NCBI GenBank assembly: GCA_900465675.1
Contig: UBJR01000028.1
Coordinates: forward strand, 173,363 to 237,362
Source: Hyphomicrobiales bacterium
GTDB lineage: Bacteria > Pseudomonadota > Alphaproteobacteria > Rhizobiales > Rhizobiaceae
DNA length: 64,000 bases
Reading direction: 5' to 3'
This document shows positions 23,078-30,822 of this stretch, one piece after another (the stretch's first letter is position 1; each line of letters starts with the position of its first letter). The position numbers were made by a program, and so were the translations under genes. The notes under the pieces are model-generated. The model was not told where the DNA came from, did not search any database, and worked only from the letters and a program-made list of their open reading frames with translations.

Positions 23078-24841
23078 TCAAGTTTCGGCCGAAGGCTCGC
23101 GCGGTTCCGGATGGGCGGCGCGTTTGGCGCGCATCACGTTCATTTCCGTGCGTTCGCGCGCCATATCGCTGACCGCTGCCCTCAAAGCCGGGTGGCGTGC
23201 CGTGAACATGTTGAAATCGCGGCGCTCCAGAACCAGGAACTGGCAGAAGTCGATGGCGATGACATCGGCCGTGCGGCGCCCGCCCGAGAGCAGCGCCATC
23301 TCGCCGAAGAACGAGCCCGGCTCGAGCCGGACCGGCCCGCCATTGACGCGCACTTCGACAGCGCCCGAAGAGATAAAGTACATGCCGTCGCCGCGATCGC
23401 CCTTGCGGACCACGCGTTCGCCGGGGAGCGCGGATTTCGGCCGGAAGAGGAGCAGCAATTCTTCCTGCGAATGCTCGTCGACCTCCGCAAACATCGGGAA
23501 GGTCTCGACCAGCTTCTGCATTTCCAGCTGGTGTTCGCGTTCGCGTTCCTCGCCGAGCAGCCGGTTCTTCTCGAGCTCGCGCCCCAGCACGTCGAGGCGC
23601 TTGCGGCCATAGCCGTCGTAGAGATGCGGCCACTTCTTGTGGACGCGCTTGTGCGCGACCTCGGCTGCGAGGCAGACCAGCGGATTGAGCGTGATCGACA
23701 GAATGGCGGCTGCGAGGATGAGATCTTGTCCCTCTTTCGGCATGAGGCCGAGCGAGACGCCGAGGCTTGCAAGAATGAAGGAGAATTCGCCGATCTGCGC
23801 CAGACCGCCCGCCACCGTCAGGCCCATGCCGACAGGGAAGCGCAGCAGCATGACGATACCGAAGGAAATGATCCCCTTGCCGATGATGATCAGCGCCAGC
23901 GCGCCGAAGACTGCCATCGGCTCCTGCAACAGGATCGAGGGATTGAAAAGCATGCCGACCGAAACGAAGAACAGCACCGAGAAGGCATTCTGGAGTGGCA
24001 GGGAATCTGCGGCGGCGCGATGGCTGAGGTTGGACTCGCTCATGACGACGCCGGCGAAGAAGGCGCCGAGCGCGAAGGAAACGCCGAAGATCGCCGCCGA
24101 GCCGAAGGCGATGCCGAGAGCGATCGCCAGAACTGTCAGGGTGAAGAGTTCGCGCGAGCCGGTGCGGGCCACGAGGGTCAGAAGCCAGGGCACGACCTTG
24201 GGGCCGAGCACGACGGCCATGATGGCGAAGGCGGCGACTTTCACCAACGTCAGTGCGATCGTCAGCGGCAGGGGCAGACCCGCGCCATGAGCGACCGCAT
24301 CGCTCGCGTGGCCGCCCAGCAGCTCGGCGAGCGCCGGAAGCAGCACGAGCGCCAGCACCATCGCCAGATCCTCGACGATCAGCCAGCCGATCGCGACGCG
24401 GCCGCTGGCCGTGTTGATGAGATTTCGCTCTTCCAGGGCTTTCAGAAGCACGACCGTACTGGCGACCGAGAGACTAAGGCCGAAAACGATCCCGGCTCCC
24501 AGGCTCCAGCCCCAATAGGAGCAGAGCGCCACGCCAAGCAGTGTCGCAAGCAGGATCTGGATGATGGCGCCCGGAACCGCCACGCCGCGCACGGCCAGGA
24601 GGTCGCTCGCCGAAAAATGCAGGCCGACGCCGAACATCAGCAGGATGACGCCCATTTCCGCAAGCTGGCTTGCCAGTCCTGTGTCGGCGACGAAGCCGGG
24701 TGTGAACGGCCCCATCAGGATCCCGGCCATCAGATATCCGACCAGCGGCGGCAGCCGCAACCGGTCGGCGACGTAGCCGAGCACCGCCGCAAAGACGAAG
24801 CTTACGGCGACTGTTGCGATAAGGCCTGCTTCCTGATGCAC
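23078..24841 (-). CDS. CPA2-type cation:proton antiporter with C-terminal cyclic nucleotide-binding domain
   Basis: A monovalent cation/H+ antiporter of the KefB/CPA2 family. The membrane domain of about 400 residues has 12-13 helices starting GLIATVAVSFVFAAVLGYVADRLRLPPLVGYL (in pieces), followed by a helical linker (LGRELEKNRLLGEEREREHQ) and a cyclic nucleotide-monophosphate-binding domain (about residues 440-560) with the phosphate cassette FFGEMALLSGGRRTADV. The TrkA-type NAD-binding domain of KefB/KefC is replaced. The GTG at 24841 gives 587 residues; an upstream ATG at 24892 would add a basic leader. Transport is presumably gated by cAMP or cGMP. Confidence 0.88.
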   Translation of the reverse strand: MHQEAGLIATVAVSFVFAAVLGYVADRLRLPPLVGYLMAGILMGPFTPGFVADTGLASQLAEMGVILLMFGVGLHFSASDLLAVRGVAVPGAIIQILLATLLGVALCSYWGWSLGAGIVFGLSLSVASTVVLLKALEERNLINTASGRVAIGWLIVEDLAMVLALVLLPALAELLGGHASDAVAHGAGLPLPLTIALTLVKVAAFAIMAVVLGPKVVPWLLTLVARTGSRELFTLTVLAIALGIAFGSAAIFGVSFALGAFFAGVVMSESNLSHRAAADSLPLQNAFSVLFFVSVGMLFNPSILLQEPMAVFGALALIIIGKGIISFGIVMLLRFPVGMGLTVAGGLAQIGEFSFILASLGVSLGLMPKEGQDLILAAAILSITLNPLVCLAAEVAHKRVHKKWPHLYDGYGRKRLDVLGRELEKNRLLGEEREREHQLEMQKLVETFPMFAEVDEHSQEELLLLFRPKSALPGERVVRKGDRGDGMYFISSGAVEVRVNGGPVRLEPGSFFGEMALLSGGRRTADVIAIDFCQFLVLERRDFNMFTARHPALRAAVSDMARERTEMNVMRAKRAAHPEPREPSAET

Positions 24842-25080
24842 GTCGTCCCCTTGCCGTTCGTTGCGGCGCCACTTTGAACGAAGGGCAAGCAAAATTAAAC
24901 ACTTGATTTGGACAGCATGGCCGCGGTGCGCAGGAATTTTGGCAGGAAATGTGCCTGCGCGGTATCTGGAATGAGACCTCGCGCAAGCATTCCCTCAAGG
25001 TTGCAACAGCCTGAAGCCAGTTTCGGCGCTCAATATGAGCTCGCACTAAAACAGTCGATGCCATCTCATTGGAGAATTCC

Positions 25081-25290
25081 ATGCGAGAATTAGGAACTGT
25101 TGCGGCGGCCGCCAGCCACTACTGCGATGATACTGTCGAATTCGGCTATGTCAGGGAGGTCTTTCTCGAGGATGAGGCCTGCTGGGGCGTCTTCGACGCC
25201 GACGGCGACGTCATCTTCGTTGGCGATGATCTCGATGAATGCCGCTCCTTCGCTGCGAAGGAAGAGATACGGATACAGCTGATCCACTAG
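25081..25290 (+). CDS. Small acidic protein of unknown function
   Basis: A 69-residue protein, MRELGTVAAAASHYCDDTVE at its start, with a strong GGAG six bases before the ATG at 25081. It is rich in acidic residues and contains VFDADGDVIFVGDDLDECRSF, an alternating strand-turn pattern suggesting a small beta-containing fold. I do not recognise a family. An in-frame ATG 12 bp upstream (25069) is possible. It is free-standing, with 164 bp before the next gene. Codon use matches the rest of the chromosome, so it is probably a real gene. Confidence 0.6.
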   Translation: MRELGTVAAAASHYCDDTVEFGYVREVFLEDEACWGVFDADGDVIFVGDDLDECRSFAAKEEIRIQLIH

Positions 25291-25454
25291 GAACGGCATT
25301 CGGCAGGGTCCTTGCCGCTGGCCTGTTATGAGGCGGTGGTAACCGAATTGCCGCGTAATTTTGCAAAAAATACGAATCCGGCCGCTTTTTTGAGGGTGTT
25401 CGCCAAATATGTGCTAAGGCCCCCTCAGAAACTTAAAACAGGCCTTTTACAATT

Positions 25455-25742
25455 ATGATCGAACTTACCCCCGCCCTCATCTCTGCGCTGAAGCTTGCCA
25501 AGGATGGCGACCTTCATCCCCAGGCCACGAACAAGTGGACTCATGAGAACGCCACCGTGACCTACGCAAAGAACGACCGGTGGAAAGAGCGTCCGCAGAA
25601 GATCAAGTCCGTGACGCCCAAGTCGATCGAAGAACTGAGCGGATCCGGCCTCATCGAGCGCCGCAACCTCGACACCGACGCCGCCAAGGATGTCTACGGC
25701 ATCACCATGGCCGGCAAGATGTGGCTGCTGAAGAACAAGTAG
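25455..25742 (+). CDS. Small basic protein, conserved-looking, unknown function
   Basis: A 95-residue basic protein that begins MIELTPALISALKLAKDGDL and ends MAGKMWLLKNK. Its second half (TPKSIEELSGSGLIERRN) reads like the recognition helix and wing of a winged-helix fold, which fits a DNA- or RNA-binding role, but that is only an inference. No family name is known to me. It lies just upstream of the tRNA-Leu gene, which is on the other strand. A purine-rich region with gcctttt precedes the ATG; no clear Shine-Dalgarno. Confidence 0.65.
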   Translation: MIELTPALISALKLAKDGDLHPQATNKWTHENATVTYAKNDRWKERPQKIKSVTPKSIEELSGSGLIERRNLDTDAAKDVYGITMAGKMWLLKNK

Positions 25743-25812
25743 ACGCAGACGGTTCGGCAGGCTTTTCCGGCGCGCTACGGGACGCAGCTCTAAGGGCTGC
25801 TTTTCCGGGAGG

Positions 25813-25897
25813 TGGTGCCCCATGCCGGAGTCGAACCAGCACTTCTTTCGAAACTCGATTTTGAGTCGAGCGCGTCTACCAATTCCGCCAATGGGGC
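25813..25897 (-). tRNA. tRNA-Leu (anticodon CAA)
   Basis: Read on the minus strand, the 85-nt sequence folds as a class II tRNA. Acceptor GCCCCAT pairs with ATGGGGC, with discriminator A and a chromosomally encoded CCA. The D-arm contains GCGGAATTGGTAGACGC, the anticodon stem CTCGA/TCGAG holds loop CTCAAAA with anticodon CAA, there is a medium-length variable arm, and the T-arm GCTGG-TTCGACT-CCGGC is complete. It reads TTG codons. tRNA genes are common phage or island attachment sites, but no integrase or direct repeat of its 3-prime end is visible. Confidence 0.93.
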
Positions 25898-25980
25898 AAC
25901 GGATACCGACGGGCGGGTGTCTAACATGCGATTGCCCGCGCATGCAAGACGGCGGGCGGGCTTATCCGGCTGATTTGATA

Positions 25981-26014
25981 TGGCTTCCGGCGCAAATGCG
26001 CCGGAAGCCATTTT
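25981..26014. terminator. Strong rho-independent terminator after the MFS gene
   Basis: A perfect 13-bp stem, TGGCTTCCGGCGC (25981-25993) with GCGCCGGAAGCCA (25998-26010), with loop AAAT, followed on the plus strand by TTTT. It lies 3 bp past the stop of the minus-strand MFS gene and 84 bp from the tRNA-Leu gene, insulating the two. Confidence 0.7.
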
Positions 26015-26016
26015 CG

Positions 26017-27312
26017 TTAGTGCGCGACGGCCGGCCCGGCGCTGCCAAGGCCCGGCTTCTTCAGGGTGATAGCCAGGATCGAGGCGAGCAGGCAGAAGGC
26101 GCCGGCGATGAAGAAGGCGGGAAGGTAGCTTTGGAGCTCGGTGCGGGACAGGCCGGCGCCGTAGGCCGCCGTTGCCGCGCCCAGCTGGTGGCCGGCGAAA
26201 ACCCAGCCGAACACCAAGCCGACTTTCTCCTTGCCGAAGCGGTCGGCGGCGATCTTGACGGTCGGCGGAACGGTGGCGATCCAGTCGAGGCCGTAGAAGA
26301 CAGCGAAGATCGACAGGCCATAGAAGGTGAAGTTGCTGAAGGGCAGGAAGAGCAGCGAGAGGCCGCGCAGGCCATAATACCAGAACAGCAGCCAACGATT
26401 ATCGAAACGGTCGGAGAGCCAGCCGGAGCCGATCGTGCCGAAGAAATCGAAGATACCCATGACAGCCAGAACACTGGCGGCTGCCACCGGCAGGATGCCG
26501 AAATCGCCGCAGAGCGTGACGAAATGCGTCTGGATCAGGCCGTTGGTGCTGAGGCCGCAGATGAAGAAGGTGGCAAACAGGATCCAGAAGGTCGAGGTTC
26601 CCGAAATCTCCTTGAGAACGACAAGCGGCATCTTTAGAGCGTCGATCAGCGTGCCGCGGGCGGGCGCCGCCGTCACGTGTGCCTCGCCGACCGACGGCAG
26701 GTTCAGGTCGGATGGGCGGTCGCGCATGAACAGCAGGACGACGAGGGCGGCGACCATGATCATGGCGCAGACGAAGAAAACCGTCGAGCGCCAGCCGAAG
26801 CGCTCGGTGAGTTCCGCCATCAGCGGCAGGAAGACGAGCTGGCCGGTGGCCGAGCTGGCCGAGAGCATGCCGACGACGAGGCCGCGATGCTTGGTAAACC
26901 AGCGGGCCGAGACGGTCGCGGCAAGGACCATGGCGGTGAGGCCGGTGCCGAAACCGACGACGATGCCCCAGAGCACCAGCAGCTGCCAGAGCGAGGTCAT
27001 GAACAGCGAGCCGATGAAACCGGCGCCGATCAGGCCAAGGGCAAAGACGATAACCTTGCGGACGCCGAAGTAGTTCATGAAGGCAGCGGCGAAGGGGCCC
27101 ATCAGCCCGAAGAGGATAAGGCGGATCGCCAGGGCAGAGGAAATCTGCGAGGTCTCCCAGCCGAATTCGTCCTGTAGCGGCTTGATGAGAACGCCGGGTG
27201 CGCCCATGGCGCCTGCTGTCACCAGCATGGTCAAGAAGGTGGCGGCGACGATGATCCATCCATAGTGAATGTTTCGCCGGGCGAGGGTTGAGGCTAGCGC
27301 TGTGGATACCAT
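26017..27312 (-). CDS. MFS transporter
   Basis: A 431-residue major facilitator transporter with 12 predicted helices. The start MVSTALASTLARRNIHYGWII fits better than an ATG at 27342. The loop after helix 2 and the central cytoplasmic loop (MRDRPSDLNLPSV) are typical of the OFA/monocarboxylate-like subgroup. The substrate is unknown; relatives carry organic anions. It is divergent from a TetR regulator across 126 bp that contain two copies of an ATGAT-N4-ATCAT palindrome, so the regulator very probably controls it. A strong terminator follows. Confidence 0.9.
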   Translation of the reverse strand: MVSTALASTLARRNIHYGWIIVAATFLTMLVTAGAMGAPGVLIKPLQDEFGWETSQISSALAIRLILFGLMGPFAAAFMNYFGVRKVIVFALGLIGAGFIGSLFMTSLWQLLVLWGIVVGFGTGLTAMVLAATVSARWFTKHRGLVVGMLSASSATGQLVFLPLMAELTERFGWRSTVFFVCAMIMVAALVVLLFMRDRPSDLNLPSVGEAHVTAAPARGTLIDALKMPLVVLKEISGTSTFWILFATFFICGLSTNGLIQTHFVTLCGDFGILPVAAASVLAVMGIFDFFGTIGSGWLSDRFDNRWLLFWYYGLRGLSLLFLPFSNFTFYGLSIFAVFYGLDWIATVPPTVKIAADRFGKEKVGLVFGWVFAGHQLGAATAAYGAGLSRTELQSYLPAFFIAGAFCLLASILAITLKKPGLGSAGPAVAH

Positions 27313-27358
27313 GGGGCGTGTTCCATTCAGAGGGCTGATCAATACATCACCGATTTAG

Positions 27359-27401
27359 ATGATGGTCATCATATTTGTTGCGTATTGATGATCGGCATCA
27401 T
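27359..27401. promoter_or_regulatory. Two palindromic operators between the MFS and tetR genes
   Basis: Two copies of the inverted repeat ATGAT-N4-ATCAT lie at 27359-27372 (centre GGTC) and 27388-27401 (centre CGGC), 29 bp apart centre to centre. They lie between the divergent starts of the MFS gene (27312) and the tetR gene (27439). The spacing, about three helical turns, and the location are as expected for TetR dimers controlling both promoters. The sites are seen directly; binding by this TetR protein is inferred. Confidence 0.6.
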
Positions 27402-27438
27402 ATAAATTGTCAAGCGACCAATTTCAGGAATTGTTTTG

Positions 27439-28026
27439 ATGCGTGTCAGCCGCGAAAAATTTGCCGAAAACCGTGAGAAGATCATCCAGGCGGCGGGTGT
27501 GATGTTTCGCGAGAACGGCTTCGATGGCGTCGGTGTTGCCGACATCATGAAGGCCTGCGGGCTGACGCATGGCGGTTTCTACGGCCACTTTCAGTCGAAG
27601 GACGAATTGCAAATCGAGGTCAGCCGCGCGCTGGTGGCGCGGGTTGAAGTGCGCTGGAAGGAGCTGATCGCGCAGTCTCCTGATCGGCCGCTGGAGGCGC
27701 TGGTCGAGCACTATGTCTCCTGGCGGGCCGTCGATGATCCCGGCAACAGCTGCGTCTTCGTCTCGCTGATGGACGAGGTCGGGCGAAGCACTGGCGCGGT
27801 ACGCGAAATTTTCAACGATGGCTTCGAGAAGCTTGCGGCAATCCTGGCTGAAGTCGTCCCCGGCGATACGCCAGAAGAACGGCGCAAGAATGGTTTTACC
27901 ACGCTGTCGTCGATGATGGGGGCGGTCAGCCTGGCGCGGGCCGTCCAGAGCCGCGAACTGGCGGCGCAATTCCTCTCGTCGATGCGTGAAAAGTTGGCGC
28001 CGAAATCGGCGCCGCTCAAGGTTTGA
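27439..28026 (+). CDS. TetR/AcrR-family transcriptional regulator
   Basis: A 195-residue TetR-type repressor. The N-terminal DNA-binding domain begins MRVSREKFAENREKIIQAA and the recognition helix lies in VGVADIMKACGLTHGGFYGHF (about residues 35-55), with the final YGHF typical of the AcrR/TetR helix-turn-helix. The C-terminal ligand domain is helical and ends in MREKLAPKSAP. It diverges from the MFS gene, and two inverted repeats in the gap (27359-27372 and 27388-27401) are likely operators. The ligand is unknown, perhaps the MFS substrate. Its stop lies in a hairpin shared with the convergent aldo/keto reductase gene. Confidence 0.9.
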   Translation: MRVSREKFAENREKIIQAAGVMFRENGFDGVGVADIMKACGLTHGGFYGHFQSKDELQIEVSRALVARVEVRWKELIAQSPDRPLEALVEHYVSWRAVDDPGNSCVFVSLMDEVGRSTGAVREIFNDGFEKLAAILAEVVPGDTPEERRKNGFTTLSSMMGAVSLARAVQSRELAAQFLSSMREKLAPKSAPLKV

Positions 28027-28035
28027 GACGGCGCC
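28008..28035. terminator. Long hairpin over the tetR stop codon, between convergent genes
   Basis: A two-part stem: GGCGCCG (28008-28014) pairs with CGGCGCC (28029-28035), and CTCAA (28015-28019) pairs with TTGAG (28023-28027) around a 3-base loop, with one bulged A. It covers the tetR stop and lies 11 bp before the end of the convergent aldo/keto reductase gene, so it probably ends transcripts from both directions. Confidence 0.5.
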
Positions 28036-28045
28036 GGCCGTTTGC

Positions 28046-29026
28046 TTATTTGAAGCCTTCGACGCGGTGGGGAATGTAGGGTTCTTCGAGCGTTGCGATC
28101 TCTTCCGGCGTGAGCTTGACCGCCAACGCGGCGACGGCGTCGCTCAGGTGACCGGGCCGCGATGCGCCGATGATCGGTGCCGTGATCGCGCTCTTCTGCA
28201 GGATCCAGGCCGTGGCGATCTGCGCGCGTGGCACGCCATGCTCCTTTGCGAGACGGCCGACGGCGTCGATGATCTTGCGGTCGGATTCTTCGGCCTGACG
28301 GTAGAGCGTCTTGCCGAATTCGTCGCTTTCCGTGCGGGCCGTCTGCTCGTCCCAATCGCGCGTTAGGCGGCCGCGGGCAAGCGGGCTCCAGGGAATGACG
28401 GCGATCTTCTGGTCGTGGCAGAATGGCAGCATCTCGCGCTCTTCCTCACGGTAGAGCAGATTGACGTGATCCTGCATGCTGACGAATTCGGTCCAGCCGT
28501 TGAGGCGCGAGGTATAGACCATCTTGGCAAATTGCCACGCATGCATCGAGGAGGCGCCGATATAGCGGGCCTTGCCTGCCTTGACGACGTCATGCAGTGC
28601 CTCGAGCGTCTCTTCAATCGGCGTCGAATAGTCGAAGCGATGGATCTGGTAGAGGTCGACATAATCGGTGCCGAGGCGGCGCAGGCTGTTGTCGATCTCG
28701 TCGAAGATCGCCTTGCGCGACAGGCCGGCGCCGTTCGGGCCGGGGCGCATGCGGTTGAAGACCTTTGTGGCGAGCACGATGTCTTCACGCTTGGAAAAGC
28801 TCTTGATCGCCCGGCCGACGATTTCTTCGGATGAGCCGTCGGAATAGGTGTTGGCGGTGTCGAGGAAGTTGATGCCGAGATCGATCGCCTGCTTGAGGAT
28901 GGTGCGGCTTTCCTCTTCGCCGAGCGTCCAGGCATGGTTGCCGCGGCCGGGATCGCCGAAGGTCATGCATCCGAGGCAGATTTTCGACACTTCGAGGCCA
29001 GTCTTGCCGAGTTTTACATAATCCAT
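28046..29026 (-). CDS. Aldo/keto reductase
   Basis: A 326-residue NADPH-dependent oxidoreductase of the TIM-barrel aldo/keto reductase family. The tetrad is complete: Asp56 and Tyr61 in FLDTANTYSDG (residues 54-64), Lys88 in LATKVF and His129 in YQIHRFD. The C-terminal part carries GASRPGHLSDAVAAL, the cofactor-binding block. Substrate is unknown. Rhizobia have several such genes; this one is convergent with tetR, and the acyl-CoA synthetase gene starts 168 bp upstream on the other strand. No indication of a specific pathway. Confidence 0.92.
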   Translation of the reverse strand: MDYVKLGKTGLEVSKICLGCMTFGDPGRGNHAWTLGEEESRTILKQAIDLGINFLDTANTYSDGSSEEIVGRAIKSFSKREDIVLATKVFNRMRPGPNGAGLSRKAIFDEIDNSLRRLGTDYVDLYQIHRFDYSTPIEETLEALHDVVKAGKARYIGASSMHAWQFAKMVYTSRLNGWTEFVSMQDHVNLLYREEEREMLPFCHDQKIAVIPWSPLARGRLTRDWDEQTARTESDEFGKTLYRQAEESDRKIIDAVGRLAKEHGVPRAQIATAWILQKSAITAPIIGASRPGHLSDAVAALAVKLTPEEIATLEEPYIPHRVEGFK

Positions 29027-29193
29027 TGAAATGACTCCGTGATTGAATAAACGCCGCCGCCTGCCGAGTAATCTAGGGCTAATACGGGCGAAGTGTCAGC
29101 AGGCTGCGGGCAGAAATTTGCAGCGCTCGGCCACCCGCTTGCGCTTCGGCGCTACAGGGTGTTAGCTGGTGCAGCATCGACTGGACCTGACCT

Positions 29194-30822
29194 ATGAAAT
29201 TGCCCGACTTCGATCGGTACGACGATCTCTACCGTGAATTTGCGTGGGACATTCCAGGTGATTTCAATATCGGCCGGGCGGTCAGCGACGATTGGGCTGC
29301 AAGAGAGTCTGGCAGGATCTGTCTCGAACATTTCAACCCTGACGGCCGCCATCAAGCGATGAGCTATGGCGAGCTTTCTCAGAGGTCGGCGTCACTCGCC
29401 AACGCGCTGGTTTCGCTCGGTATCCGGCGCGGCGATCGTGTGGCATTGCTGCTGCCGCAATCCTTCGAGACTGTCATTTCGCATGTCGCGATCTACAAGA
29501 TGGGCGCCATCGCGCTGCCACTGGCGCTGCTTTTTGGTGTCGAGGCGCTGGAATACCGGCTGAAGACGGCAGGCGCATCCGCTGTCATCACCAATGCCTT
29601 CGGGATGACGCGGATCGCGGAAATCAGCGACCGGCTTCCCGAACTGAAGACGGTGGTTTCGATCGACGGCGGAGAAGCGCTTCATTTCGCGGATCTGGTC
29701 GCAGCGCATTCGCCTGTCTTCGAGGTTGCCGAGACCGGACCCGACGATCCGGCGCTGATGATCTTCACCTCGGGCACGACGGGCCCGCCGAAGGGCGCCT
29801 TGCATGGCCATCGCGTGCTTGCGGGCCATATTCCAGGCATGCAGTTTGCTCACGAGGGGTTCCCGCAGGCGGGAGACAAGGTGTGGACGCCATCCGACTG
29901 GGCCTGGGCGGGCGGATTGCTGAATGCGCTGCTGCCAAGCCTGCTGCTCGGCGTGCCCGTGGTTTCATCACCAGCCCAGAAATTCGATGCGGACATGGCC
30001 TACCGGATCATGGCCGAGATGCATGTGCGCAACGCCTTCATTCCGCCAACGGCGCTCAGGCTATTGAAGGCTGGCGGCGATCTGCACCGGAAATACCATC
30101 TTGATCTGCGGACGATCGGTTCGGCGGGCGAGTCTCTCGGTCGCGAGACCTATAACTGGGTGCGTGATGCGCTGGGAATGACCGTCAACGAATTCTACGG
30201 TCAGACTGAGTGCAATTTCGTCATCTCCTCGAGCGCCGCCGCCGGCGTTTCGAAGGCGGGGGCGATCGGGCGGCCAGCACCGGGGCATCGTGTTGCCGTC
30301 GTCGATGACAAGGGCAACGAGCTGCCGGTGGGGCAGACCGGGCAGATCGGTGTCAGGGCGCCGGATCCGGTGATGTTTCTCGGCTACTGGAACGATGATG
30401 ACGCGACGGAGCGCAAGTTCGCCAACGGCTGGCTGCTGACAGGAGATCTGGCGCATCAGGATGAAGAAGGCTTCATCGCCTTCGAGGGCCGCGACGACGA
30501 TGTCATCACCTCATCCGGATACCGGATCGGGCCGGCTGAGATCGAGGATTGTCTGTCCGGCCACCCCGCGGTGCAGCTGGCGGCGGCGGTCGGCAAGCCG
30601 GACCCGGTCCGCACCGAGATCGTCAAGGCCTATGTCGTGCTGTCACAGGGCTTTGCGCCGAGCGCGGAACTTGCCGCCGAAATCCGCGACTGGGTGAAGA
30701 TGCGCCTCTCGATGCATGAATATCCGCGTGAGGTCGAATTCGTCGATGCGCTGCCGTTGACGACGACTGGCAAGGTGATCCGGCGGACGCTGCGGGAGCG
30801 CGCCGCCGCAGAGACCGCCTAG
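29194..30822 (+). CDS. AMP-binding acyl-CoA synthetase
   Basis: A 542-residue adenylate-forming ligase. The P-loop-like motif TSGTTGPPK is at residues 192-200, the AMP-binding block YGQTECN (about 333-339) and the adenylation hinge WLLTGDLAHQD follow, and the catalytic Lys is in TTTGKVIRR near the C-terminus. This is the class that activates a carboxylate to the acyl-CoA; the residues around YGQTE suggest a medium-chain or acetyl/propionyl-type substrate. It has no transmembrane part. The stop overlaps the convergent GNAT gene by 4 bp. No beta-oxidation gene is next to it, so the substrate stays open. Confidence 0.9.
   Translation: MKLPDFDRYDDLYREFAWDIPGDFNIGRAVSDDWAARESGRICLEHFNPDGRHQAMSYGELSQRSASLANALVSLGIRRGDRVALLLPQSFETVISHVAIYKMGAIALPLALLFGVEALEYRLKTAGASAVITNAFGMTRIAEISDRLPELKTVVSIDGGEALHFADLVAAHSPVFEVAETGPDDPALMIFTSGTTGPPKGALHGHRVLAGHIPGMQFAHEGFPQAGDKVWTPSDWAWAGGLLNALLPSLLLGVPVVSSPAQKFDADMAYRIMAEMHVRNAFIPPTALRLLKAGGDLHRKYHLDLRTIGSAGESLGRETYNWVRDALGMTVNEFYGQTECNFVISSSAAAGVSKAGAIGRPAPGHRVAVVDDKGNELPVGQTGQIGVRAPDPVMFLGYWNDDDATERKFANGWLLTGDLAHQDEEGFIAFEGRDDDVITSSGYRIGPAEIEDCLSGHPAVQLAAAVGKPDPVRTEIVKAYVVLSQGFAPSAELAAEIRDWVKMRLSMHEYPREVEFVDALPLTTTGKVIRRTLRERAAAETA

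Noticed and set aside
23111..24877. A 588-codon plus-strand frame antisense to the CPA2 antiporter
   Set aside because: Highly His/Asp/Gln/Arg-rich, as expected from the reverse of a hydrophobic protein; no known domain.
25813..25897. tRNA-Leu as the attachment site of an integrated island
   Set aside because: No integrase gene or repeated tRNA 3-prime end is seen nearby; kept only as a possibility to check.
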